A stretch of DNA of 64,000 nt, from NCBI RefSeq assembly GCF_003815675.1, contig NZ_CP033918.1, forward strand, positions 1,302,001 through 1,366,000. Reading direction: 5' to 3'. The notes under the pieces were generated by a model, which saw only the letters and a list, made by a program, of their open reading frames with translations, was not told the DNA's origin and searched no databases. The translations under genes were made by a program, and so were the position numbers. This document shows positions 55,203 through 64,000 of this stretch, in pieces; positions within the stretch are counted from its first letter, which is position 1, and every line of letters begins with the position of its first letter. The stretch comes from Chryseobacterium sp. G0186. Its GTDB lineage: Bacteria > Bacteroidota > Bacteroidia > Flavobacteriales > Weeksellaceae.

Positions 55203-56198
55203 ATGATAGAAACAGCTATCAGCATATCGGTAAACCGTAAATCCGATATCGAGCTTATAAAAGATATTTTGGTAGGTGAAAGTATTGATACCCCTATCAT
55301 CATTGTCGAATATGAAGATAATTTTTTAATCAGTCTCTCAAGTGACTACGAACATTGGGAGCTTGACCTAGCAATATTGAACCTATTTCCTGCGTATCAA
55401 TTTGTAACACAAGGAAATAATGGTAGAAAAGAAATCAGACTGGAAATAACACGCTATCAATCGGAATTTAGTACCACAGACTGTGGTAGCCCGATCGAAA
55501 ATCCATTAAATGAAACTAAATATTTGGTAAAAGCTTCGCCGAGTAGGCCTGTCAGATTTTCTCCTTTAATTGAAGTTTTATTCGGAAAAGATACCAGAAG
55601 CTATTATGTAAATATAGTAGCAGGCAAAAATACGGCTACAGGAGAACAGGGCTTTCTGCTACTTGATAATTTTTCTGAAAAAAACCAAAACGGAAATCCT
55701 CCAATTTTGAAAGACAAATTGTACAGCAGTCCACAAGATGCGTTTCATAGAGGAATTGATAAAATTGAGGATATTGCCAAAGAAGATTTTTTAAATTACT
55801 TTGAGGTAAAGAAAAAAGAAAGAAGAGAGTTTGAAAAAATTCCAAGAAAAATTATTCGAAATTTTATAAAGGGTTGCAATAGTAAAGATCATGGCCTAAT
55901 CTTCAAAAATGTTTCCAAAAACATTGTTTTTGAAATATCAAGCAACTGGAAAACAGAAACAGTCATAAATAATATCCAAGATTTTCGAAACTATTTTGAG
56001 TCACCTGATGAGGAAATCTGTCAAAAGGAATTTAAGATTCGTACCAAATGGTATTTTGATAATTCAGATGTAGCAATCAATCTAGCTTGTTATACAGCAA
56101 AATCAACTGACCGTCCAAAAACAACAATCAATTTTAGCAGAATGGCATTTACACTAAATGACGTCAATGAAATATCAAAAATCAAGTGGATAAAATAA
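55203..56198 (+). CDS. Unknown protein with NTF2/SnoaL-like C-terminus
   Basis: A 331 aa protein, last in the operon, 21 bases after the fusion gene. The N-terminal 200 residues are not recognised; they are mixed alpha-beta (AISISVNRKSDIELIKDILVG, YYVNIVAGKNTATGEQGFLLLDNF). From about 215 on (IRNFIKGCNSKDHGLIFKNVSKNIVFEISSNW ... FKIRTKWYFDNSDVAINLACYTAKS) the pattern is that of an NTF2-like cone fold. Such domains bind small ligands or act in toxin/immunity pairs. A ligand-sensing part of the system is inference. Confidence 0.6.
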   Translation: MIETAISISVNRKSDIELIKDILVGESIDTPIIIVEYEDNFLISLSSDYEHWELDLAILNLFPAYQFVTQGNNGRKEIRLEITRYQSEFSTTDCGSPIENPLNETKYLVKASPSRPVRFSPLIEVLFGKDTRSYYVNIVAGKNTATGEQGFLLLDNFSEKNQNGNPPILKDKLYSSPQDAFHRGIDKIEDIAKEDFLNYFEVKKKERREFEKIPRKIIRNFIKGCNSKDHGLIFKNVSKNIVFEISSNWKTETVINNIQDFRNYFESPDEEICQKEFKIRTKWYFDNSDVAINLACYTAKSTDRPKTTINFSRMAFTLNDVNEISKIKWIK

Positions 56199-56505
56199 AT
56201 GCAAAAATCCGCTTACTATCATACTAATTTAATAGAATATTTTAATGCCTCTGAACAGGAAAGATATTTGATAATTAACATATTGAACATCAATAAAAAT
56301 TCCAGTTTGACTTGGTTTAATATAAAAATACAACAGCTTATTTTACATAAAGTTATGTTTAAATCTAATATATAACTCATTTGTTTCCCAATATTTTTAA
56401 TATACTGATAAATAACAGGTTGTTTTTAACTCTAACTTTTGTATCGGACAATAAATCGATAAATATTAGTTATGTATGTTAAGTTTTTACTTTGTTAAAT
56501 TGTAC
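56199..56505. other. AT-rich gap after the four-gene operon
   Basis: About 300 bases between convergent genes. I see no clear terminator hairpin or gene. Confidence 0.4.
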
Positions 56506-57465
56506 TTAATCATCCTCTTCTAACAATCTTTTATGCGCATAACATACAGCTCCTTCATACGCTTCTTCTAAGTCAAGTGATGTGCCACAAACGTGACACT
56601 CTTTATTAACTTGGATATAACCGCAAGAAAGACAACAATCATCCTCAAAAATATAAGTAGGTTCATTACAATCAGGACAATCGGCATAAGGACTATCACC
56701 TCCATCCATAATCGCAATATGAGCTTCAATTCCAAATTCTTCTTCTAAACAATCGTTGAGAACATCTTCTAGATCGAACTCATTTCCACATTTTTTACAA
56801 TTTAAGGCTAATGGTCGTCCTGGTTCATATACTTGATCTTTTATCGCTTGTACAAGTTCAGAATCACATTCTGTGCACCGAACATGTTGTATTGCCCTAG
56901 CAAGTGAAGAATAAGTCCAATTGACTTGATTAAATGATTCTATACTTTCTTCCTTTTCTTTTTCATAGACCTCATCTACTTCTAAAAAAATGTCCCAAGA
57001 TGACTGTTCCAAAAGATCAGCTGCCTCTATTTCTAAATAAGTTTTAGAAAAATCACGTATAATTTTAAATGACTTAGAAACAATCTCATTTACAACCGAA
57101 GGTGCTTCATCTGTATAATAATGCTCAATGTTATTCCTAAGTTTGTTAATCTGATCAAAAGCCATCCAGTCTACTTGAATACCTAGACCTCCAAACCTGT
57201 CCTTTATTTGTTGTACATCAACAGTTTTTTTTCCAGATCCTAGAAATGACCAATCTCCATTAGATCCCATTTTCGGTTTTATACTCTGTTTTATTAATAC
57301 ATCATCACTTCCTTCCGGCGACATTCTACGTAACTTTTCTTTAAATAAAAGAAGCATACCAGCGAAAATATTCCTAATTGCAGATTTTGACCTCCTTGGG
57401 TCTTCGCTTTTGTAGTCTTCCAAGCCTATTTCGATCGCATCAACTGCGTTTTCTAAAATCTTCAT
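56506..57465 (-). CDS. HEPN-like and multi-zinc-ribbon protein
   Basis: About 319 aa from the ATG at 57465 (a GTG one codon earlier is possible). The helical N-terminal half contains FDQINKLRNNIEHYY; RNNIEH fits the R-N-x3-H signature of HEPN ribonucleases (near residues 111-116). The C-terminal half carries five paired-cysteine knuckles (CTEC, CKKC, CPDC, CCLSC, CHVC), probably two or three zinc ribbons. Alone on its strand at the island edge, it could be an abortive-infection-type RNase or an RNA/DNA-binding regulator. The HEPN call depends on a short motif. Confidence 0.65.
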   Translation of the reverse strand: MKILENAVDAIEIGLEDYKSEDPRRSKSAIRNIFAGMLLLFKEKLRRMSPEGSDDVLIKQSIKPKMGSNGDWSFLGSGKKTVDVQQIKDRFGGLGIQVDWMAFDQINKLRNNIEHYYTDEAPSVVNEIVSKSFKIIRDFSKTYLEIEAADLLEQSSWDIFLEVDEVYEKEKEESIESFNQVNWTYSSLARAIQHVRCTECDSELVQAIKDQVYEPGRPLALNCKKCGNEFDLEDVLNDCLEEEFGIEAHIAIMDGGDSPYADCPDCNEPTYIFEDDCCLSCGYIQVNKECHVCGTSLDLEEAYEGAVCYAHKRLLEEDD

Positions 57466-57468
57466 CAC

Positions 57469-57966
57469 AAAAAAATTATAGGCATTAATATACTCAAAAA
57501 ATCTTACGAAATATCAAGAAACATCCAATTAAGAAATACTAAGAAAAAATAGGCCAGCTATAGATGATATCAATTAATTCATAAAAGAAGATATAAATAT
57601 AATGTGTAATTTAAATGTATAATTTAGTTATGTCACAAAATATAGTAATTGAGGAATAACCTGACAGGATTGAAACAAAACCATATAACCGCCAAATAAC
57701 TAATTTTCAATAAGCTAAATTTAAAACACTCTCTAAATCAGTAAAAAAAGAGTTTGAATAGCCTACTGTCAAGTTCACAAACAGCCAAATGGCGCCACTT
57801 TAAGACTAGTGGCGCTATTTTTTTAACAGTATTTACCAGATTGATACTTTCCAAAGTCTTTAAGATGTAAATTCTGTATATTGGGCGCACAATTTTTTAT
57901 TTTTGCTTTTATCTGAAATGATCTTTAAAAACATCTGAAATATAGATTCCAAACCTGCGTTCGCTG
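57469..57966. other. Island right-edge region with regulator remnant and orphan terminator
   Basis: No intact gene. A trace of an AraC-type HTH (TLSKSVKKEFE) is near 57727-57763. The orphan terminator at 57787-57824 resembles the one at 20527-20566. Confidence 0.5.
57787..57824 (+). terminator. Orphan terminator hairpin
   Basis: Arms AAATGGCGCCACT and AGTGGCGCTATTT pair with one G-T mismatch around an eight-base loop and lead into a T-run. No intact rightward gene reads into it. It is a diverged copy of the hairpin at 20527. Confidence 0.75.
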
Positions 57967-58215
57967 CTATTGGTTAAGAATAAGGATCAATGCAACAATG
58001 AAAGAATTAATTGATAGGATGAGCACAACCGGATAACTCTTGTATTTCAGCATGGGAAAGATTGAATAATAGAACGAACATTGATTAATATCAGAAAAAT
58101 ATTGGACATGATCAAAACTGCGAATCCCATCGTTCTGGTAAAACCCCCATCATAACATTTTTGAACTTTATATCGTTACATCAGTAACTTTCCAGCAGTG
58201 ATGCTCAGTTCATGT
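57967..58215 (-). pseudogene. C-terminal remnant of a P-type ATPase
   Basis: The minus strand reads ELSITAGKLLM, then GGFTRTMGFAVLIMSNIFLILINV and, after a one-base shift, FPMLKYKSYPVVLILSINSFIVALILILNQ and a stop (57967-57969). This is the last membrane bundle of a cation ATPase (compare TRSLVFSTLIFANILLSLVN in the intact pump at 23944). The rest of the gene is absent, as if cut away at the island edge. Confidence 0.7.
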
Positions 58216-58582
58216 AAACATTTGTTAAAAACAATGTTTTCCAGTTGAAAAAATGGCAGCCTGTACTTCTGACTTCTTTTTTTTCATTTATAAATCTCAT
58301 GTTTCTGATAGCTTTTTGTGAAGTCTGTCACTAAATATATTTACCTCTTAGCTTCCATCATCCAATATTTTGGCCATATAAGCATATATAAAGTCAATCG
58401 GCTATAAAAATGATATTTCAAGATAATAATTACACGGCTGCCGGCTTTGATAAATTTCGTCATATTTACAATTTACTGAATACATGTAAATAAAAACACA
58501 CCAAACATCTAAAACAACTAAATAATAATTCATTATTTGATGAAAAATCATTATTTTAGTAATTAATTAAAAACTAAAATCA
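58216..58582. other. Upstream region of the sigma-54 activator operon
   Basis: About 370 AT-rich bases without a gene. Leader sequences of the operon at 58583 should lie here; I cannot point to a clear TAnnTTTG box or a paired Fnr-like site. Confidence 0.4.
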
Positions 58583-59938
58583 ATGGGAACTTGCAAGATA
58601 TTCATAGTTGATGATGATCCTTTTTTTGGAGAAATGTTGAAATACCATCTCCAGCTAAATCCTGACCATGAAGTTCACATTTATAAGAGTGCAAAGGAAT
58701 GTCTTTCGGAACTTTTTCTTAATCCTGATATTATCTGTATTGATTTTGGACTTCCTGATATTCAAGGTGATGAACTTTTCAAGCAAATCAAAAATCTGTA
58801 TCCTGATCTTCCCATGATCGTTATCAGCGGACAGGAAAACATAGAGGTGGCCATCAATTTTCTAAAACAGGGAGCAAAAGATTATATCGTAAAAAACGAG
58901 CACACAAAAGAACTCCTGTGGAATTCCATTATCAGGCTGAAAGAAAATATCTTGCTGAAACAGGAGGTGGAAGACCTGAAAGATGAACTTGAAAAAAAAT
59001 ATACTTTCGAGAAAACCATCATTGGGCAAAGCGAATCTATAAAGGGGGTATTTTCAAAAATAAATAAAGCCCTAAAATCCAGTATTAATGTTTCCATTAC
59101 CGGAGAAACGGGTACAGGAAAAGAAGTGGTGGCGAAAGCCATTCATTATAATTCACCTAGAAAGAACAGACCTTTTGTAGCGGTGAATATGGCTGCTATT
59201 CCTAAAGAACTTGTAGAAAGCGAATTTTTCGGTCATGAAAAAGGGGCATTTACGGGAGCTGCGGAAAGAGCTTCCGGAAAGTTTGAGCAGGCTAATGGAG
59301 GAACCATTTTTTTGGATGAGATCGCAGAGCTTGATCTCAATATACAAAGTAAACTGCTCCGCGCCCTACAGGAAAGAGAAATCACAAGAGTAGGCGGAAA
59401 TTACAAAATTAAATTGGATATAAGAATTATCATAGCTACCCACAAAAACCTCGCACAAGAAGTAAAAAAAGGCAATTTCCGGGAAGATCTTTATTACAGG
59501 ATTGTTGGTCTTCCTATTGAACTTCCACCTTTACGAGAAAGAGATCAGGATACTTTAATTCTTGCAAAACATTTCATCGAAGTGTTTTCAAAAGAAAATA
59601 AAATTAAACCTTTGGGATTATCTGCTGAAGCCAAAAAAAAGCTTCTTGCTTATCGTTTTCCGGGAAATGTAAGAGAACTGAAATCTGTCATTGATCTGGC
59701 CTGTGTGATGTCTGATCATCCTGAAATAATGGCAGATGACATTAGTTTTTATACCCTTGAAAAAGATTCAGAATCTTTTCTCGGCGAGCAAAAAACATTG
59801 AAACAATATACTACAGATATCATTTTACACTTCCTGAAAAAAAACAATAATGATGTGATTAAGACATCAAAGGTTTTGGATATAGGCAAGTCAACAATTT
59901 ATAATCTTATTAACAGTGCTGAAATAAAAAAATACTAG
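58583..59938 (+). CDS. Sigma-54-dependent response regulator (NtrC family)
   Basis: A 451 aa enhancer-binding activator. Receiver domain 1-120 with the FIVDDDP acidic pocket and phospho-acceptor Asp54 (ICIDFGLPD). AAA+ domain about 143-375 with Walker A GETGTGKE (174-181), the sigma-54 contact loop GAFTGA (221-226) and Walker B GGTIFLDE (239-246). The C-terminal Fis-like HTH (TTDIILHFLKKNNNDVIKTSKVLDIGKSTIYNLI) binds DNA. It should work with RpoN and be phosphorylated by the hybrid kinase two genes downstream. The FIST gene starts right after its stop. Confidence 0.93.
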   Translation: MGTCKIFIVDDDPFFGEMLKYHLQLNPDHEVHIYKSAKECLSELFLNPDIICIDFGLPDIQGDELFKQIKNLYPDLPMIVISGQENIEVAINFLKQGAKDYIVKNEHTKELLWNSIIRLKENILLKQEVEDLKDELEKKYTFEKTIIGQSESIKGVFSKINKALKSSINVSITGETGTGKEVVAKAIHYNSPRKNRPFVAVNMAAIPKELVESEFFGHEKGAFTGAAERASGKFEQANGGTIFLDEIAELDLNIQSKLLRALQEREITRVGGNYKIKLDIRIIIATHKNLAQEVKKGNFREDLYYRIVGLPIELPPLRERDQDTLILAKHFIEVFSKENKIKPLGLSAEAKKKLLAYRFPGNVRELKSVIDLACVMSDHPEIMADDISFYTLEKDSESFLGEQKTLKQYTTDIILHFLKKNNNDVIKTSKVLDIGKSTIYNLINSAEIKKY

Positions 59939-61081
59939 ATGAAAGTTGCCAAATTACTTTTTATAAACGGAGAATGCAGATACGAAAGGAATGATGAAAA
60001 TCTTGACTATCAAAAAGCTCAGCTGGTAATAGGATACGGAGCAAGACACCTTATTGAGAACAATGACTTTTATTCTCAGTTAAAAGAGAAGTTTCCTCAT
60101 GCAGAGATTGCCTTATCATCATCGTCCGGAGAAATTTTTTGTAACGAAGTATATGATAATACATTGGCCGTTACCATTATCAGTTTCTCAACATCTTATA
60201 TTAAAACTTCACAGATTAATATAGAAGATTTTTCGAACAGCTACGAAGCTGGGAGAACCCTTATGGACAAACTTCCTAAAGAAAACCTCAAATGGGTATT
60301 TATTTTATCAGATGGCAGTGGTGTCAACGGCAGTCAACTGGTTCAGGGACTGAACACCGGACGCCCTGATCATGTATTAATTTCGGGAGGATTGGCTGGT
60401 GATGGAGACAAATTTGAAAAAACAGCAGTTGGATTAAACCAGGTCCCCTCATCTAATCAGATTGCAGCGATTGGTTTTTATGGAAAAAATCTGGAATTAT
60501 CTCATGCATCTTACGGAGGCTGGGAAAGTTTCGGATTGGAAAGAACCGTTACCCGTTCTCATCATAATATTCTATATGAAATCGATCATAAAAATGCCCT
60601 TGATCTTTATAAAAAATATCTTGGAAAATATGCAGAAGAACTCCCGGGTTCAGCACTTCTTTTCCCTCTTTCTCTTAAATCTGATGATGTTTCCTCTCCG
60701 GTTGTACGTACCATCCTGTCTATTAATGAGAAAGATAATATGATGGTCTTTGCAGGTGATCTTCCCGAAGGAAGTAAAGTAAGATTTATGAAGGCGAATA
60801 TGGACCGGCTGATTGATGCCGCCAATGATGCTGCCTGTGAATGTCTTGAAATAAGTCATCATAAACCTAAAATGGCAATTATTGTAAGCTGTGTCGGAAG
60901 AAAGTTAGTTTTAGGAAACCGGATTGTGGAAGAAGTAGAAATGGTAAGGGATGTTTTTGGCTCTGATACCATCATTACCGGGTTCTATTCATATGGAGAG
61001 ATATCTCCATTGAAACCCTTTGATGATTGTGCCTTACACAACCAGACTATTACCATTACCACCGTTAACGAAACTGAATAA
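59939..61081 (+). CDS. FIST-domain sensory protein
   Basis: A 380 aa protein with FIST N and FIST C domains, thought to sense small ligands such as amino acids. Recognisable blocks are LVIGYGARHL, ALSSSSGEIF, NTLAVTIISFS, LISGGLAGDG and the C-terminal GFYSYGEISP. No membrane segment. The gene abuts the sigma-54 activator (no spacing) and precedes the hybrid kinase by two bases, so FIST protein, kinase and activator probably form one signalling unit in which FIST feeds the kinase. Confidence 0.9.
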   Translation: MKVAKLLFINGECRYERNDENLDYQKAQLVIGYGARHLIENNDFYSQLKEKFPHAEIALSSSSGEIFCNEVYDNTLAVTIISFSTSYIKTSQINIEDFSNSYEAGRTLMDKLPKENLKWVFILSDGSGVNGSQLVQGLNTGRPDHVLISGGLAGDGDKFEKTAVGLNQVPSSNQIAAIGFYGKNLELSHASYGGWESFGLERTVTRSHHNILYEIDHKNALDLYKKYLGKYAEELPGSALLFPLSLKSDDVSSPVVRTILSINEKDNMMVFAGDLPEGSKVRFMKANMDRLIDAANDAACECLEISHHKPKMAIIVSCVGRKLVLGNRIVEEVEMVRDVFGSDTIITGFYSYGEISPLKPFDDCALHNQTITITTVNETE

Positions 61082-61083
61082 AA

Positions 61084-64000
61084 ATGGAGCCGGAATTTCA
61101 CAATCTTTTAAAAAGACAGATCAATAAGTATCTTACGGAAGACTGTAAGTCTCATCCGCAATTCAAAAATTTCATTAATGCTGTGAATCAGTCTTATCAA
61201 TCTTTTGAAAGGGACAAAGAACTCATGGATCATGCTTTTAAACAAAGCGAGGAAGAGTATCGGGAAATCTACATCAACCTTAAAAAAGAGAACATTTTAA
61301 AGCAAAAGTTGATCTCCAACCTTTATGAATCCATCAAAATTCTTGATCCTTCGATTGAACATCAGGATTCTGAAGACCTGACCGAATTGTCTTCCTATGT
61401 ATCTGAACAGCTGAAAAAAAGAATTTTCCTGGAGAAGCAGCTTAATCAGCAACTCCAATTTCAGAATCTGTTAATGGATATATCTTCTGAGTATATTAAT
61501 ATTCCCTTTAAAAAGGTTCCACAAAGTGTCCAGAAGTCCCTTCAGGAAATGTCTGAATTTGTGAAGGCAGACAGAGCTTATATTTTCAGTTATGATTTTG
61601 CAAATAATACCTGTTCAAACATTTACGAGTACTGCAATGAAGGAATTAACCCTCAAATAGACAATCTTCAGAACGTACCTCTCGACATCATCGGTGAATG
61701 GGTGGAAGCCAACCAAAAAGGGGAAAGTATTTATTATCCCAATGTTCAGAAATTGCCGGAAAGCAATCTCAAAGACCTCTTACAGGAACAGGACATCAAA
61801 AGCCTACTTGTGATTCCTGCCATGCTGCAAAATGAATGCCTGGGCTTTATAGGTTTTGATTTTGTCAGGAATTACCATACAGTATCACATACTGAGAAAA
61901 ATCTCCTTACCATATTTACTCAGGTTCTTGTGAACGTAAGGGAACGGCTCATTCTTGAAAGAGACCTTTCCAGAACAGTGGAGATTCTGAAAAAATTGTT
62001 GGCGAATCTCCAGTCAGGAATCTTAATGGAAGACGAGAAAAGACAAATAATCTTCACCAATGATTTGTTTTGCAAAATGTTTAACATCCCGGTTTCCGCT
62101 GATGATATGATCGGAATAGATTGTACAAATTCTGCGGAAGAATCTAAAACTCTGTTTAAGAATGAAGATTATTTTGTCCAGAGAATTAATGAAATACTTA
62201 AGGAAAAGAAAATCGTAACCAATGAACTCCTGGAAACCCGGAATGGGAAGTTTCTAGAAAGACATTATATTCCCATTTTCATTAAGGATCATTACAAAGG
62301 ACATCTCTGGAAGTATAATGATGTAACGGAACGTGTTGTTACCCAAAACCTTCTCAGACAGAGTGAAGAACGCAACAGAATGATCATGGATTCTGCCATG
62401 AGCGCAATCATCATTACCAACCACAAAGGGCAAATTACTTTTTGGAATAAGAGTGCGGCTTCTACCTTCGGCTGGTCAAAAGAAGAAGTAGAAGGCAAAA
62501 AAATTCTTGAAAAAATTATTCCGAAAGCAGATAAAACGCTCCACACATCAATGCTAAATAAACAGCTGGAACGAAACATTATCAAAAAAAACGGAGAAGA
62601 ACTTACAGTGGAAATATCAGTTATTGCTGTAGAACAGGATGATAACAAATATTTTTGCTACTTCATCAAAGATATTTCTGAAAGAAAAAGAGCAGAAGAT
62701 CGCATCAAGAGACAAGAGGAAAAATACCGGAACATTATTGCCAATATGAATTTGGGATTGCTGGAAGTAGACAACAACGAAACGATTCGCTATGCCAATC
62801 AAAGTTTTTGTGATGTATCCGGCTATGATCCGGATGAGCTAATCGGTAAAACTCCTTCACAGCTATTTGTATATGGAGACAATAATCTTGAGTTTGTAAA
62901 AGAACAGATTCAATTAAGAAAAAAAGGAGTTTCAAGCGTATATCAGCTACCTGTAAAAAATAAGAGAGGAGAAATCAGATGGTGGGCAATAAGCGGAGCT
63001 CCGAATTATGATGACAACGGCAATCAGCTCGGTTCCATAGGAATCCATCTCGATATTACAGACCAAAAAAAACTGGAAGAAGAATTAAAACAGGAAAAAG
63101 CAAAAGCATTGGAGGCATCCAAAGCCAAAGAAGTTTTTCTGGCCAACATGAGCCATGAAATAAGAACACCTCTTAATGCTATTATAGGTTTTCTAAGAGA
63201 GCTGAAAAGAATAAGCCTTAATGCCACCCAAAAACAGTTTGTAGAAAACAGCTATCATGCTTCGCAACATTTGTTATCCATTATCAATAATATTCTTGAC
63301 ATTTCCAAAATCGAATCCGGTGAAATGTCTCTGGAAAGCAAAGGTTTTTCATTACAAGAAAGTATCGAAAATGTGATTACGATTCTACAACCTAAAGCAA
63401 AACAAAAAAAAATACGGCTATACGCGGTTTTTTCAAAGGCTCTTGATCCTGCACAAAAAGGAGACTCGTTAAAAATAGAACAGATCTTGTATAATATTAT
63501 CGGCAATTCGTTAAAATTTACAGATAAAGGTGAAATAAAAGTGGATTGTAATGTTGTTAAAGACTTTCCCCATTATCAGACAGTTTCTATCTGTATTACT
63601 GACACCGGAATCGGAATGAGCGAAGAGTATGTAAACAGTATCTTTAAAAAATTCAATCAGGAAGACAGCTCTATTTCCAGGAAATATGGCGGTACAGGCC
63701 TTGGAATGACCATTACTAAAGAACTGGTCTCATTAATGAAAGGAAAGATAGAAGTGAATAGTGAAAAAAATAAAGGAACTGCTATCACCATCACTTTTAA
63801 TATTGACAAAGGAAATGAAGAATTACGTTCAAAATCTTCCCAAAAGAAACAGAAAATTTCTATTCAGGGAGTTCATGTATTACTTGTTGAAGATAATGAA
63901 CTGAACCAGCTTGTTGCTGAGAATTCTTTGAAACATTTCAAATGCAGCGTTACAAAAGCTGACAATGGCAGAATAGCAGTAGATCTCTTAAGGAAAGAAC
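61084..64000 (+). CDS. Hybrid GAF/PAS sensor histidine kinase (runs off the window)
   Basis: Open reading frame from the ATG at 61084 to the window end, at least 972 residues with no stop. Order: helical start, GAF domain (about 140-290, VKADRAYIFSYDF), three PAS/PAC units (about 303-400, 428-536, 540-666), phospho-acceptor LANMSHEIRTPLNAIIGF (His691), HATPase with NSLKFTDKG and YGGTGLGM, and the start of a receiver domain (VLLVEDNELN near 934). The end of the receiver, and any HPt domain, lie outside. The operon context makes the sigma-54 activator its likely output. Confidence 0.9.
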   Translation, partial: MEPEFHNLLKRQINKYLTEDCKSHPQFKNFINAVNQSYQSFERDKELMDHAFKQSEEEYREIYINLKKENILKQKLISNLYESIKILDPSIEHQDSEDLTELSSYVSEQLKKRIFLEKQLNQQLQFQNLLMDISSEYINIPFKKVPQSVQKSLQEMSEFVKADRAYIFSYDFANNTCSNIYEYCNEGINPQIDNLQNVPLDIIGEWVEANQKGESIYYPNVQKLPESNLKDLLQEQDIKSLLVIPAMLQNECLGFIGFDFVRNYHTVSHTEKNLLTIFTQVLVNVRERLILERDLSRTVEILKKLLANLQSGILMEDEKRQIIFTNDLFCKMFNIPVSADDMIGIDCTNSAEESKTLFKNEDYFVQRINEILKEKKIVTNELLETRNGKFLERHYIPIFIKDHYKGHLWKYNDVTERVVTQNLLRQSEERNRMIMDSAMSAIIITNHKGQITFWNKSAASTFGWSKEEVEGKKILEKIIPKADKTLHTSMLNKQLERNIIKKNGEELTVEISVIAVEQDDNKYFCYFIKDISERKRAEDRIKRQEEKYRNIIANMNLGLLEVDNNETIRYANQSFCDVSGYDPDELIGKTPSQLFVYGDNNLEFVKEQIQLRKKGVSSVYQLPVKNKRGEIRWWAISGAPNYDDNGNQLGSIGIHLDITDQKKLEEELKQEKAKALEASKAKEVFLANMSHEIRTPLNAIIGFLRELKRISLNATQKQFVENSYHASQHLLSIINNILDISKIESGEMSLESKGFSLQESIENVITILQPKAKQKKIRLYAVFSKALDPAQKGDSLKIEQILYNIIGNSLKFTDKGEIKVDCNVVKDFPHYQTVSICITDTGIGMSEEYVNSIFKKFNQEDSSISRKYGGTGLGMTITKELVSLMKGKIEVNSEKNKGTAITITFNIDKGNEELRSKSSQKKQKISIQGVHVLLVEDNELNQLVAENSLKHFKCSVTKADNGRIAVDLLRKE

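Overview
The window is low-GC DNA from a Bacteroidota (Flavobacteriia) chromosome, most like Chryseobacterium or a relative in the Weeksellaceae. This rests on promoters with a TTTG-type -7 box and almost no Shine-Dalgarno signals, a secreted VGINTTNPSATLDI protein pair, the DUF3570/DUF4266/ApbE/thioredoxin set, a CzcCBA-type efflux operon with a haem-binding partner, and protein sequences of flavobacterial character. No rRNA, tRNA or CRISPR array was seen.

1-20 kb is a stress or low-oxygen locus. It holds a B12-dependent ribonucleotide reductase, a beta-CASP metallo-hydrolase, Hsp20, a PAS histidine kinase with a receiver-Crp/Fnr fusion regulator, UspA, an L,D-transpeptidase, three paralogous triple-BON proteins, an SDR dehydrogenase, Dps, a PfkB-type sugar kinase, an MCE/Mla lipid transporter, pyrophosphatase and a broken P-type ATPase. 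Six promoters carry two Fnr-like boxes (TGAY-N4-RTCA or a half-degenerate version) exactly 22 bp apart, and the gene-proximal box is centred a constant 36.5 bp from the end of the -7 element. This suggests one regulon run by the linked kinase and Crp-like response regulator. Its content resembles the mycobacterial DosR dormancy regulon.

20-33 kb holds the DUF3570/DUF4266/ApbE/thioredoxin operon, an intact P-type ATPase, a haem-binding c-type protein and an RND metal-efflux operon. Two paralogous small proteins bracket the ATPase/RND part. 33-40 kb has two tandem secreted proteins, a TPR/LuxR-type membrane regulator, an Nramp-like transporter and a decayed CPBP protease.

40-58 kb is an accessory island rich in likely anti-phage functions. 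It has (i) a large serine recombinase with a two-gene cargo, an alpha-helical protein plus a PD-(D/E)XK (Mrr-like) nuclease, closed by a decayed recombinase fragment; (ii) an OLD-type ATPase/TOPRIM nuclease with a UvrD-like helicase (Gabija-like); (iii) a tightly packed four-gene operon coding for a GHKL ATPase, a STAS-like/phosphoribosyltransferase protein, a calcineurin-like phosphoesterase fused to a phosphoribosyltransferase, and an NTF2-like protein, which I cannot assign to any system I know; and (iv) a protein with a HEPN-like RNNIEH motif and many zinc knuckles. Gene remnants (AraC regulator pieces, P-type ATPase C-terminus) lie at the island edges.

58.5-64 kb starts a signalling operon: a sigma-54 activator response regulator, a FIST sensor protein and a large hybrid GAF/PAS histidine kinase that runs off the window.
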